Shown piece after piece: positions 9,466-20,182 of a stretch of 35,343 nt of DNA (positions are counted from its first letter, which is position 1; the number at the start of each line of letters is the position of its first letter). The notes under the pieces are model-generated. The model saw nothing but the letters and a program-made list of their open reading frames with translations. It had not been told where the DNA came from and did not search any database. The stretch lies in assembly GCA_943355055.1 (NCBI GenBank), contig CALREA010000011.1:1-35343 (forward strand), written 5' to 3'. Both the position numbers and the translations under genes were made by a program. Origin of the DNA: Candidatus Peribacteria bacterium. GTDB lineage: Bacteria > Patescibacteriota > Gracilibacteria > UBA1369 > UBA12463.

Positions 9466-10413
9466 ATGGGACTCCTATCGAAAATTCCGAGGAACGCTTA
9501 CGGGTTCTGCATCCGCATGGTGCTGTTCCTAATTATATATAGCGTAAGTATATGGAAATATATTGACATCAATAACACGCTCTATGATGGGGGAGTTTTC
9601 GCAAACGTGCCATATATCGATTTTCTGATTTTTCCATGCGTCGGACTCTTTCTATTAGCCCGATGGAGCGAAATCAAAGAGATGGAGCGCTACCGAAACG
9701 GGATATTTCAAACGCTGATTTTTCTTTCACTCGCCGTCGGAGCCTACCTTGTACCGGCGTCATTTCTTGTTATGAATCAATATGTAAATAACATGCTGTT
9801 CAGCATCTACGTTCCACTATTGCTGAGCCAAATGTTTTTCCTCTTCGCAATATTCAATTTCCGATTTATAAAAAAATTCTCAAGAGACTTCGCACTATTC
9901 ACATCAATAATATTGATCATGCTCCTCGCTACATACACCATCGAACACTACTGGAAAGTGCTTTCCGGAAGCATTATGGGAGCATTGCACTATATACTAC
10001 CCCTCATAGACTCATCCGTGAAAATCGTAGTAAAATCCTATAGCATCACCATGAAGAATTTCAAGGTTAATATCGGCGCGACCTGCTCGGGAGTTTATTC
10101 GATCGTAGCTTTTTCCTTGCTATTTATTACGGCCCTCTATTTCGCATCCATCAAACACCGCATCAACAGATGGCTAGCGCTTATCGCATTATTAAGCGGG
10201 ATGGTAGCGGTATTCATACTCAACATCATTCGAATCGTCGTCATCATTCTGGTCGGGGCATACTACTCGCCGAAACTGGCGATACAATTTTTCCACGAAT
10301 ATCTCAGCGCGATGTTTCTCCTGGGATTATTCTTCCTTTATTTGAAATATATAATTCCCAAGATCGTTACGAAAGATCGAACACCATCTTCAACTGCTCA
10401 TTCATCTCTATAA
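9466..10413 (+). CDS. Exosortase/archaeosortase family transpeptidase-like membrane protein
   Basis: 315 aa, multi-TM; conserved Cys (GATCSGVYSIVAF), Arg (ILNIIRIVVII) and His (FFHEYLSAMF) in the expected order and in membrane segments. Confidence 0.85.
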   Translation: MGLLSKIPRNAYGFCIRMVLFLIIYSVSIWKYIDINNTLYDGGVFANVPYIDFLIFPCVGLFLLARWSEIKEMERYRNGIFQTLIFLSLAVGAYLVPASFLVMNQYVNNMLFSIYVPLLLSQMFFLFAIFNFRFIKKFSRDFALFTSIILIMLLATYTIEHYWKVLSGSIMGALHYILPLIDSSVKIVVKSYSITMKNFKVNIGATCSGVYSIVAFSLLFITALYFASIKHRINRWLALIALLSGMVAVFILNIIRIVVIILVGAYYSPKLAIQFFHEYLSAMFLLGLFFLYLKYIIPKIVTKDRTPSSTAHSSL

Positions 10414-11323
10414 CTTTTTCCCGTGCCGCCGCGGCAAAATCGTCAGCGCCGTATTTGTCCGATTTTTCATACGCAAAATTAATATCGCGAGATGAGTTGA
10501 CGATAGCGCCCATACCACCAGCATTGAAACACGGCAAAACGTCATCAATCGTGGCTCCCTGAGCGCCAAATCCAGGAACCAAGAAGATAGTGGTAGGCAT
10601 AATCGCGCGCAACTTTTTCGCCTGTTCAGGATAGGTCGCTCCCACCACCGCGCCGAGACAGGAATAACCCTCCTCACCAATATCATCAGCGCCCCAGGAT
10701 TCAGCGAAATGGCCGACAACGCCGAAAGCGGGTTCTGTTTCCGCTTGCGTTCCCGTCACGACCTTCAGATCCTGCAAATCCCCCGAACTCTTATTTGACG
10801 TTTTCACCAGCACAAATATCCCCTTCCCTGTATTTTTACAAACATCCATAAATGGCTTAATGCCATCCCATCCGAGGTAGGGAGTTACCGTAACGCTATC
10901 CGCGTCAAAGGCCGCGACCTTCTCTCCGAATATTTCTGTCGTGCCAAGAAACGCTTGTGCGTAAGCCTCAGCCGTCGATCCGATGTCATTACGCTTCGCA
11001 TCCGCAATCGTCAGAAGCCCTTTGGATTTCGCATATTTCAACGTATCCGCAAACGCCTGCACGCCTGCCGCCCCAAACATCTCATAAAAAGCAATCTGCG
11101 GTTTCACCACCGGGACCAGGTCGGAAATAGCATCAATTATCCCCATATTAAAGCGCAAAATCGCCTCTCCCGCAGCGGCAAAAACATCGTTCGGATACTT
11201 CGCTCGCGCCGCGGCGCGAATCGATTCCGGAATTTTATCAAACCTCGGATCCAGTCCGACACACACCACGCTCTTCTTCGCGCGAATAGACCGTATCAAT
11301 CTGTCTGAAAAATGTTCTGTCAT
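10367..11323 (-). CDS. pyrF: Orotidine 5'-phosphate decarboxylase (subfamily 2)
   Basis: CVGLDPRFDKIPES, FNMGIIDAI, KPQIAFYEMFGAAG, TIADAKRNDIGSTAEAYA, FLVPGFGAQGA. Confidence 0.93.
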   Translation of the reverse strand: MTEHFSDRLIRSIRAKKSVVCVGLDPRFDKIPESIRAAARAKYPNDVFAAAGEAILRFNMGIIDAISDLVPVVKPQIAFYEMFGAAGVQAFADTLKYAKSKGLLTIADAKRNDIGSTAEAYAQAFLGTTEIFGEKVAAFDADSVTVTPYLGWDGIKPFMDVCKNTGKGIFVLVKTSNKSSGDLQDLKVVTGTQAETEPAFGVVGHFAESWGADDIGEEGYSCLGAVVGATYPEQAKKLRAIMPTTIFLVPGFGAQGATIDDVLPCFNAGGMGAIVNSSRDINFAYEKSDKYGADDFAAAAREKVIEMNEQLKMVFDLS

Positions 11324-11366
11324 AGATTTTTTTTATAAAAAAAATTAAATCGCAAACGGGAACAAC

Positions 11367-12032
11367 TCACTCCTGCTTCGCATACGTGAGCCCCCACCCC
11401 TGCGGATCAGCCTTGTATTCCAAAATTTTATCAAACTGCTCCTGCGTAATCATCTCCTTCTCTTTCGCCACATCCAGGAGCGTATCGAAGTCAGTCAACG
11501 TGTGCAATGTAACCCCCTGTTCCTCAAACATCGCATACGTAGAAGGAAAACCATAGGTGAAAATCGCAATGACATCACTTGCCAAACTCTTGCCCTCCGC
11601 CCTCAGCACATCAATCGTCTTGAGTGAACTGCCACCGGTTGTGACCAAATCCTCGATAACAATCGTGTTGCTCGCCTCAGGCAACGTTCCCTCAATTTGC
11701 TTACCGGCACCGTGTTCTTTTGGCTTCGGGCGGACATATATCATCGGTGCCTCCAGCTGCATTGCCGCGAACGAAGCCCAAGGAATTCCAGCCGTTGCCG
11801 TACCGGCAAATACCGTATAAGGAACATTCCACTTTCGCTCCTCGCAAACCTGCGTGGCCAATTCGCACAACCCGTTGATAATTTCTTTTCGCACGTCAAC
11901 ATACGAAATCAACACACGATTATCCGTATAAATCGGCGCCTTCATTCCGGAAGTATAGGTAAAAGGAGGATCAAAACTAATCTTCACAGCCTTCACACTC
12001 AGGAGAATTTCAGCGATGCGACGTGAGTCCAT
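11367..12032 (-). CDS. pyrE: Orotate phosphoribosyltransferase
   Basis: FTYTSGMKAPIYTDNR and PRPP loop TIVIEDLVTTGGSSLKTI. Start set to MDSRR; the upstream extension in the track lacks family character. Confidence 0.9.
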   Translation of the reverse strand: MDSRRIAEILLSVKAVKISFDPPFTYTSGMKAPIYTDNRVLISYVDVRKEIINGLCELATQVCEERKWNVPYTVFAGTATAGIPWASFAAMQLEAPMIYVRPKPKEHGAGKQIEGTLPEASNTIVIEDLVTTGGSSLKTIDVLRAEGKSLASDVIAIFTYGFPSTYAMFEEQGVTLHTLTDFDTLLDVAKEKEMITQEQFDKILEYKADPQGWGLTYAKQE

Positions 12033-12239
12033 AAAATTGAAGTAAAAAAGTAGCGCTCGCGCAGGAGTATAAACCACGAGAAAGCGATGAGGAAAGCAAA
12101 AGATTGATCAGAAGAAGTACCAGTTTTTCCAGTGCCAAAAAATGGCTCGCAGAAGTCATAATAAACAAGAGTCTGTTGACTTAATCCGCTAATATTCTTT
12201 AAGCTAGTAATTTCCCGAAACTACATTTTATATGAGAAA

Positions 12240-12258
12240 AGGTACGGAAAACGTACCT
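12240..12258 (-). terminator. Perfect hairpin downstream of pyrK
   Basis: AGGTACG / CGTACCT with 5-nt loop; on the minus strand followed by TTTCTCATAT, so a weak terminator or regulatory hairpin between pyrK and pyrE. Confidence 0.45.
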
Positions 12259-12344
12259 GAACGTATATAAAACGCAGAAACGCGCATTGCGGTGTCCCCA
12301 AGTGGGCTGTGATTGGTTCGCTATCTATAAAACCCATTCTAAGC

Positions 12345-13190
12345 CTAATATGCATGTTTCCTACCAACAGAGTCGCGATGACTCACGCCGAAATCGCTAT
12401 TCTTCCGCGCCTTCGTATGATCCATCGCCGGACCTTCGGTGCAAACCGTGATACCCGTATCGTCCAAGCAGCAGTTACCGCACACTCCAAATCCGCACTT
12501 CATATAACGTTCTACGGAAACCTGACACGCTACTTTTTCTTTGAAGCATATATCACTCACGCGCTTCATCATGACTTCCGGACCCACGGCAAAGACGATC
12601 GTCTTTGTAAGTTTTTTCTTTCCGGCAGCGGTTTTTTTCATCTCGGAAATAATTTTTTCCAGAAGTGGAGTATTGTAACCCTTCATACCAACAGAACCGT
12701 CATCGGTAGCAATATGCAGTTTGACACCTTTTATTTTTTTCACACGATCCGTATAGAGAAGATGCTCTTTCGAACGTGCTCCTACAATGAAGTCGACGGT
12801 GCATTTTTTCGTCACAGCCTCCATGGCTAAATTATACAGCGGCGCGGCGCCATAACCACCGCCTACCGTAATCAGATGATCGCCAGGTTCATACTGAAAC
12901 GTTTTTCCAAAAGGGCCTCGTATACCCACACGATCCCCTACGTTCATCTCATGCAGCTTCTTCGTCATACCACCTACCGCAAAAATAGTGAGCCAGAACT
13001 CGCCTTTGCCGCTATCATAAGCGATAGACATCGGCTTCTCGTCAACACGTGGAATCCAAATATTCACAAACTGTCCGGGACGCGATTTCAAATCATAGGC
13101 AAATACAAACGTCTTCACGTGAGAAGTCTCACGGATAATTTTTTTAATCGGGAGTGTAATAGGGAAGGTATCGTGTTGTGTGACGTTCAT
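12345..13190 (-). CDS. pyrK: Dihydroorotate dehydrogenase electron transfer subunit
   Basis: FAD/NAD ferredoxin-reductase-like domain (RGPFGKTFQ, ITVGGGYGAAPLYNLA) and C-terminal 2Fe-2S motif CGFGVCGNCCLDDTGITVC. Confidence 0.9.
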   Translation of the reverse strand: MNVTQHDTFPITLPIKKIIRETSHVKTFVFAYDLKSRPGQFVNIWIPRVDEKPMSIAYDSGKGEFWLTIFAVGGMTKKLHEMNVGDRVGIRGPFGKTFQYEPGDHLITVGGGYGAAPLYNLAMEAVTKKCTVDFIVGARSKEHLLYTDRVKKIKGVKLHIATDDGSVGMKGYNTPLLEKIISEMKKTAAGKKKLTKTIVFAVGPEVMMKRVSDICFKEKVACQVSVERYMKCGFGVCGNCCLDDTGITVCTEGPAMDHTKARKNSDFGVSHRDSVGRKHAY

Positions 13191-13228
13191 AGTTTTTTCG
13201 AAGAAAAAATGATTGCTGTTTGATGATA

Positions 13229-14149
13229 TTACTCATGCATACTACCAATTACATCTTTTAGTTTTTTTACCTTGTTGATGCGGCACCACTCGTCCATCTC
13301 CTTGGTCATAAGGCCAAAAACCTCAACACCACGGTAGTAGACCGCAGTACCAACACCCACAAGTGTCGCACCCGCCATCATCATTTCGAGCGCATCGCGA
13401 CCATTATTGACACCGCCGGTTCCGATAATGGGCAATTTCGTCGCCTTGGAAATTTCATGGACGATACGAATAGCAAGAGGCTTGATGGCCGGGCCGGAAA
13501 TTCCACCCACCCGGTTCGCCAAGATCGGCTCCCTGGTCTCCAAATCAATCGCCAGGCCCGGCCCAACCGTATTGATACAACAAAACCCATCCGCGCCAGC
13601 TGCAGCCACACTACGGGCAATCTCCACAATACTGGTAACATTCGGCGACAACTTCACAATCACCGGCACGCGACCAACCCTCTTCTTCACCTCTCTACAC
13701 ACCTCCGCCGCGTCATCGCGCGAGCACGCAAACGGCTTCCCAAACTCATCTTCCACATTCGGACAGGAGATATTCACCTCGATAATATCCGGATGCAGCT
13801 TTGCAATTTCCTCAGCAATCTCACCATAATCAGACTTCTTACCCGCGATAATATTCGCGATAATCGGCGCTGTCTTCCTTTTATTATATTCAGCCATTTC
13901 TATTTTTGCCTTCTCGATACCCGCATCCGGCACACCAACCGCATTGAGCATATAATGCTCATTCGCAATCATCACCGGATTTGGATGACCCAGATGCTCC
14001 GTTAGCCAGAGTGACTTCGTCGTCACGCCTCCGGCCCCACTTTTTATCACATGATGAAAAGACGATGCGGTAATACCCAAAATTCCCGACGCCAGCACCA
14101 ACGGATTCCGGAACTCCACCCCGCAAAATGTTACCGAAAGATCAGTCAT
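13229..14149 (-). CDS. pyrD: Dihydroorotate dehydrogenase catalytic subunit (class 1B-like)
   Basis: FRNPLVLASGILG, EVNISCPNVEDEFGKPFA, VIVKLSPNV, INTVGPGLAID, IIGTGGVNNGRDALEMMMAGA; adjacent to pyrK. Confidence 0.93.
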   Translation of the reverse strand: MTDLSVTFCGVEFRNPLVLASGILGITASSFHHVIKSGAGGVTTKSLWLTEHLGHPNPVMIANEHYMLNAVGVPDAGIEKAKIEMAEYNKRKTAPIIANIIAGKKSDYGEIAEEIAKLHPDIIEVNISCPNVEDEFGKPFACSRDDAAEVCREVKKRVGRVPVIVKLSPNVTSIVEIARSVAAAGADGFCCINTVGPGLAIDLETREPILANRVGGISGPAIKPLAIRIVHEISKATKLPIIGTGGVNNGRDALEMMMAGATLVGVGTAVYYRGVEVFGLMTKEMDEWCRINKVKKLKDVIGSMHE

Positions 14150-14208
14150 GTTGCGCCAACGATAACAAAAAATAGAATCAAGCTCAAGCTAAAAGCCACG
14201 CGAAAGAC

Positions 14209-14247
14209 TTGACCCGGTATATATAAAAGTGTACACTATAAGTACAC
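14209..14247 (+). promoter_or_regulatory. Promoter and candidate autoregulatory operator of the toxin-antitoxin operon
   Basis: TTGACC (14209-14214), 17 bp, TACACT (14232-14237). GTGTAC (14229-14234) is inverted as GTACAC (14242-14247); GTACAC occurs twice at 11-bp spacing, overlapping the -10. Confidence 0.65.
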
Positions 14248-14264
14248 ATTTTATAAAAAATAAT

Positions 14265-14513
14265 ATGATTACAAAAGTTATCGGTATCAAGCAATTTAGA
14301 GGAAATATAACCTCATTTTGGCGTGAGGCAAAATTAAAAAACATTCGCTATATCGTAATGCATCACAGCAAGCCAATCCTGGAAGTAAATCCCATTGACG
14401 AAGATGAACTCATGCTGGAAACCGTAGTAAAAGATGTCAAAAAAGCACGGTCACAAGCGAAAAAAGGTAAAATCTATACGAGCGAAGAAGTCCGTAAAAA
14501 ATTAGGATTTTAA
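14265..14513 (+). CDS. Antitoxin, Phd/YefM- or RelB-like
   Basis: 82 aa MITKVIGIKQFRGNITSFWREAKLKNIRYIVMHHSKPILEVNP..., directly upstream of a RelE-like toxin. The track start at 14229 lies inside the promoter, so ATG 14265 is preferred. Confidence 0.8.
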   Translation: MITKVIGIKQFRGNITSFWREAKLKNIRYIVMHHSKPILEVNPIDEDELMLETVVKDVKKARSQAKKGKIYTSEEVRKKLGF

Positions 14514-14515
14514 TT

Positions 14516-14785
14516 ATGCATTACCGTCTAACATATACAAAACAGGCCTTAGATGATCTTTCTGATCTACCAAATAAAACCGGAAAGCGAATTTTTAATA
14601 AAATAGAATGGTTCAAAAACAATAACCCGATTCATTCTGCAAAAAAATTAATAAACCCGAATTACGGAACATACCGATGGCGAGTCGGTGATTATAGAGT
14701 TTTATTTGATGTTAATAGCAATGGTGAAATTCAAATACTGCTCATTTTGACCATAAAACATAGAAAAGATGTATATGAAAAATAG
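14516..14785 (+). CDS. RelE/ParE superfamily toxin
   Basis: 89 aa; YRLTYTKQALDDLSDLPNKTGKRI...NYGTYRWRVGDYRVLFDVNSNGEIQILLILTIKHRKDVYEK. Confidence 0.9.
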   Translation: MHYRLTYTKQALDDLSDLPNKTGKRIFNKIEWFKNNNPIHSAKKLINPNYGTYRWRVGDYRVLFDVNSNGEIQILLILTIKHRKDVYEK

Positions 14786-14825
14786 CCTCATTCATCCATT
14801 CTACCCTAGCCAGCTTTGAATATAC

Positions 14826-14854
14826 TTTACTTTAAAGCATAAAAATGGTATAAT
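14826..14854 (+). promoter_or_regulatory. Putative sigma70-type promoter
   Basis: TTTACT (14826-14831), 17 bp, TATAAT (14849-14854), upstream of the 14.9-16.2 kb segment. Confidence 0.5.
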
Positions 14855-14908
14855 AACAAAAAGCAACCTCGAATTCTAAGTCTTCTCAATCCATACACCT
14901 ACTACGAA

Positions 14909-15135
14909 ATGTACAAAAGCGCAAAAGTAATGGCAGGCATGTCGTATGAAGATTGGAGCGCCCTTCTCCAGAGCGTGAAAATCGCCTATAAACAGTCGTC
15001 GTCGACCGACAAAATAACCCCCGTCATCTCATTCCGATCGACGCCATCATCATGAGTAACCGCATCGCTCGCACAGGAAAATTCATCCACATGGGAGAAA
15101 TGGTAGGAGAAACATTGTCGTATATACCACTCTAA
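14909..15135 (+). pseudogene. Decayed, internally deleted paralog of the gene at 15141-16193
   Basis: ORF 14909-15055 (MYKSAKVMAGMSYEDWSALLQSVKIAYKQSSSTDKITPVIS...) resembles SKKDYDAILNMINFTYRNTSSADKIAPTIS of the downstream protein; ORF 15052-15135 (MSNRIARTGKFIHMGEMVGETLSYIPL) resembles its C-terminus SKIARAGGILGGL...ALPYISR. Confidence 0.6.
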
Positions 15136-15140
15136 ATTTT

Positions 15141-16193
15141 ATGGAAAATCAAAAACAAAACATCACGGAAAAACCTGAACAACCAAAAAGTGAGCCAAAA
15201 AAAGAAACAAATCCAAAAACTCCAGAAGTTAAAAACAAGCTCAGCCTATCGCTTGAAACATCCGCGAGACTTCTTGTGCATGTAGAAGAATTGGAGAAGC
15301 AATATCCTAATGAATTCAAAATGCTGAGTGAAAAATATCCACTCTTCAAAAAAAATATAGACAATCTCAATAGGATTATTGCCAGTCTGAATACCCGATA
15401 CGATTCAATAGACGAAACGGCACTGAGAAATGGAATCGAGGAATACAATGCACTCGCAAAAACCCAAAATTGGCTTATGCAAAAAATACTCGAAGAAACG
15501 GAAAAGAAAAATGAGATTAAATTGATCGAAATTGCCAACGGTCAAATCGAATTCGATGCAGCCTCTCTAAATCCAGCCGAAAAAACCGAATTACGGAACA
15601 TGGCAAAAGAAATGTATGAAATTATTTTCCCAAAATCCTATATAGACAAACTCGTTGATTTTGCGAATGGATCATACGCAGACATGGCCCATATTCCAAA
15701 AATATTTCAAAAAAATCTTCCACTTTGGGCGGTTGCAAAACAAGACGTGCAAGATTGGCAAAAAATTGGAGCAGCACCAATGAATGGAATCGAGGGAGCT
15801 GTACGAGGAGTCATAAGCCTCATGGACCCTGAAACCTATACCGAGGGATACGAAAATATAAAAACGACATGCAGCCTATCAAAAAAAGACTACGATGCTA
15901 TACTGAATATGATAAATTTTACGTACAGAAATACATCAAGTGCGGATAAAATCGCTCCAACAATTTCAACAATTGTTTCATTTCTTCTTATTTTTGGTGC
16001 AGCATCAAAAGTAAAAGGAGCACTGGGGAGCATAAAAGGAATGGAAAAATTGAGTGGTATTTTCGGGAAATCAAAAATCGCTAGAGCGGGTGGAATTTTA
16101 GGAGGCTTAACATTAAAAGGAGCATCATCAATTGGAAAATACGGTCCACTCACGGCCACTCTCGGAATCGCACTACCATACATATCACGATAA
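15141..16193 (+). CDS. Orphan hypothetical protein with charged helical N-terminus and hydrophobic Gly/Ala-rich C-terminus
   Basis: 350 aa intact ORF; C-terminal TISTIVSFLLIFGAASKVKGALGSIKGM...GGILGGLTLKGASSIGKYGPLTATLGIALPYISR. Confidence 0.75.
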   Translation: MENQKQNITEKPEQPKSEPKKETNPKTPEVKNKLSLSLETSARLLVHVEELEKQYPNEFKMLSEKYPLFKKNIDNLNRIIASLNTRYDSIDETALRNGIEEYNALAKTQNWLMQKILEETEKKNEIKLIEIANGQIEFDAASLNPAEKTELRNMAKEMYEIIFPKSYIDKLVDFANGSYADMAHIPKIFQKNLPLWAVAKQDVQDWQKIGAAPMNGIEGAVRGVISLMDPETYTEGYENIKTTCSLSKKDYDAILNMINFTYRNTSSADKIAPTISTIVSFLLIFGAASKVKGALGSIKGMEKLSGIFGKSKIARAGGILGGLTLKGASSIGKYGPLTATLGIALPYISR

Positions 16194-16198
16194 GAACA

Positions 16199-17515
16199 CT
16201 ATTCCTCAAAATTGAACTCCCTCCCTCTCCTCGCCGAGACAAATTTACTATCTTCATAGATCACATCTCCGCCAACAATCGTCGTAACTGGCCAACCCTT
16301 CAGGGTCATTCCTTCAAATGGTGACCAAGCACATTTCGTGAGAAGCTTGCTATTTTCAACTACTTTTTCCAAATCCATATCCAGAATCACTAAATCAGCA
16401 TCATAATTCAACTCAATTTTTCCCTTGTTCTTAATATGAAAAATCTCCGCGGGCTTTTGCGAAAGAAGTTGTGCCACGCGATCCAGATTTACAAGACCCT
16501 TATTCACTGCATCCAACATCACCGGCAAAATAGTCTCAATACCGGGAACACCGGCGGGACATTCTGCGTATGGAGCATCTTTTTCATTAAGCAGATGAGG
16601 CGCATGATCAGAGGCTACAATACTGATCGTGCCATCAGAAATACCACCCCAGAGAGCTTCCACATCTTCTTTACTTCGCACAGGAGGATTGATTTTAATT
16701 CGATTCGAAAGTTTTTCGTATGAGGTCGTATCAAACATCAAGTGATGAGGCGTAACTTCACAGGTGACTTTTTCAGAGGCAAATTTACGCATAATATCTA
16801 ACTCCTCCGCTGTCGTAATATGAGCAATATGTACCGATGCGTCATATTTTTTCGCCAGATGGAGAACGTGTTTCACGGCCTCCCTCGCACACTCGGGAGG
16901 CCTCACCACCGAATGATAGTCGCTACGCGCCCTCGCATCCTCCCCCGCGTACTCGGCCGCAAACCGCTCCAAACACTCCTGACTCTCCGCGTGTACCACA
17001 ACCGGAAACTTCCCGTGCGAGAATATATTTTCCAACGTCTCATCTTTTCTCACGATTAAATTTCCCGTCGACTCACCCATATACACTTTGATTCCGGCAA
17101 TATTACTCAATCGCTTGATCTCGTCGACATTATCATCCGTAGCTCCGAAGAAAAATCCATAATTCGCAAAAGAATTATCCCCTATCAGGTCACGTTTTTC
17201 CCCAAGCATTTTTTTGGAAATAATCGGAGGTGAATTATTCGGCATGTCGAGAAAACCGGTTACACCGGCCGAGATCGCCGCCATAGACCCCGTCGTAAAA
17301 TCCTCTTTGTACTCGCCTCCCGGCACCCTCATATGCACGTGCGCGTCAATCACCCCCGGAAAAATATATTTACCCGTACAATCAATCACCCGCTTCGCTT
17401 CTTCTTTATAATCCGGAGTAATCTCCACAATCACTCCACGTTCAATGACTACATCTCCCTCCCGAATACCATCCGGAAAGACAATTCTTCCTTTTTTGAG
17501 CACAAGATCAGCCAT
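16199..17515 (-). CDS. pyrC: Dihydroorotase
   Basis: PGVIDAHVHMRVPGGEYKEDFTTGSMAAISAGVTGFLDMPNNSPP, VVHAES, HIAHITTAEEL, CEVTPHHLMFD, SDHAPH. Confidence 0.93.
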   Translation of the reverse strand: MADLVLKKGRIVFPDGIREGDVVIERGVIVEITPDYKEEAKRVIDCTGKYIFPGVIDAHVHMRVPGGEYKEDFTTGSMAAISAGVTGFLDMPNNSPPIISKKMLGEKRDLIGDNSFANYGFFFGATDDNVDEIKRLSNIAGIKVYMGESTGNLIVRKDETLENIFSHGKFPVVVHAESQECLERFAAEYAGEDARARSDYHSVVRPPECAREAVKHVLHLAKKYDASVHIAHITTAEELDIMRKFASEKVTCEVTPHHLMFDTTSYEKLSNRIKINPPVRSKEDVEALWGGISDGTISIVASDHAPHLLNEKDAPYAECPAGVPGIETILPVMLDAVNKGLVNLDRVAQLLSQKPAEIFHIKNKGKIELNYDADLVILDMDLEKVVENSKLLTKCAWSPFEGMTLKGWPVTTIVGGDVIYEDSKFVSARRGREFNFEE

Positions 17516-17567
17516 GCCTTGATACTAGACAATATTTCGATTGAAAACAAGCCATCCATTATATCAC

Positions 17568-18983
17568 TCAATATCGGTAATGCTCAGACTTATAAGGACC
17601 TTCCTCGGAAACACCAATATATTTCGCCTGTTCGGAAGTCAACTTCGTAAGCTTCACTCCAATTTTAGCAAGATGGAGTCTCGCGACCTCTTCATCAAGA
17701 TTTTTTGGCAACCGGTGAACATCAACAGCCATATGGCCACGCTGTTGCCATAACTGGAGCTGAGCAAGAACCTGATTCGTAAAAGAAGCACTCATAACAA
17801 AGCTTGGATGTCCGCTGGCACAGCCAAGATTAACGAGGCGCCCCTCCGCGAGCAGGTAAATGGTAGGCCCACCCGGGAAGGTATAAGCATCCACCTGGGG
17901 CTTGATTGTCAGGCGACTGATGCCCGCTACCGTTTTTAAGACGTCAACCTGAATCTCATTATCAAAGTGGCCGATATTGCAAACAATTGCCTGATCCTTC
18001 ATTTTCCCCATATGATCAACCGTAACAACATCTCTATTTCCTGTTGTAGTAACATAGATATCACCAATACCAAGAGTATCTTCAATTGTTGTGACCTCAT
18101 AGCCCTCCATGGCCGCCTGCAAGGCACAAATAGGGTCTATTTCAGTAACAATAACACGAGCACCAAAACCGCGCATGGATTGGGAACAACCCTTGCCAAC
18201 CTCACCGTAACCGCAAATAACCACAACTTTCCCGGCTACCATCACGCCCGTAGCACGCTTAACACCATCAGCAAGCGATTCTCGACACCCATAGAGGTTA
18301 TCAAATTTTGATTTCGTCACTGAATCGTTCACGTTAAACGCAGGGAACAGGAGCTCTCCTTTTTTCATCATCTGATAAAGACGATGAACCCCCGTGGTTG
18401 TCTCCTCCGAAACACCAACCACCTGCTGCGCCACACGAGTCCAACGAGTCGCATCTTTGTCGAATGCTCTTGCTAAAAAAGCCATGAGCTCGCGGTAATC
18501 CATGCCCTCTAACGAAAAATCCTGCTTGAGAATATCAGGCGATTTTTCCACACGCGCGCCCTCATGAATCAGAAGTGTCGCGTCGCCTCCATCATCAACA
18601 AGCAAATCCGGACCACGGCCGTCAAAATCAAGGGCGCGTTCGGTGCACCACCAATACTCTTCCAATGTTTCGCCTTTCCAGGCGAAGACAGGGATACCGG
18701 CCGCGGCTATCGCCGCGGCCGCATGATCCTGTGTTGAAAAAATATTACAACTCGCCCACCTGACCTCCGCCCCCAGATACGCAAGCGTCTCAATAAGAAC
18801 AGCTGTTTGAATAGTCATATGGAGTGACCCTGTTATTTTAGCTCCGGCAAGGGGTTTACTCGACCCATATTTCTCCCGTATCGACATCAATCCTGGCATC
18901 TCCTTTTCAGCCACATCTATTTCTTTTCTACCCCATTCCGCTAAACCCATATCAGCAACCTTGAAATTCAAATCATGTTCCAT
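17568..18983 (-). CDS. ahcY: Adenosylhomocysteinase (S-adenosyl-L-homocysteine hydrolase)
   Basis: [86 protein letters not shown]-terminal PYKSEHYRY. Confidence 0.95.
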   Translation of the reverse strand: MEHDLNFKVADMGLAEWGRKEIDVAEKEMPGLMSIREKYGSSKPLAGAKITGSLHMTIQTAVLIETLAYLGAEVRWASCNIFSTQDHAAAAIAAAGIPVFAWKGETLEEYWWCTERALDFDGRGPDLLVDDGGDATLLIHEGARVEKSPDILKQDFSLEGMDYRELMAFLARAFDKDATRWTRVAQQVVGVSEETTTGVHRLYQMMKKGELLFPAFNVNDSVTKSKFDNLYGCRESLADGVKRATGVMVAGKVVVICGYGEVGKGCSQSMRGFGARVIVTEIDPICALQAAMEGYEVTTIEDTLGIGDIYVTTTGNRDVVTVDHMGKMKDQAIVCNIGHFDNEIQVDVLKTVAGISRLTIKPQVDAYTFPGGPTIYLLAEGRLVNLGCASGHPSFVMSASFTNQVLAQLQLWQQRGHMAVDVHRLPKNLDEEVARLHLAKIGVKLTKLTSEQAKYIGVSEEGPYKSEHYRY

Positions 18984-19000
18984 GGAAAAAATAGTAAATA

Positions 19001-20182
<1,182 letters not shown>

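Noticed and set aside
12275-12330. tRNA-like GGTTCG segment in the pyrK-pyrE gap
   Set aside because: No cloverleaf could be drawn: no matching acceptor or anticodon stem.
12309-12830. 173-aa plus-strand ORF opposite pyrK
   Set aside because: Antisense to the conserved Fe-S region of pyrK.
13407-14005. Long plus-strand ORFs opposite pyrD
   Set aside because: Shadow ORFs of a conserved GC-richer gene; no independent support.
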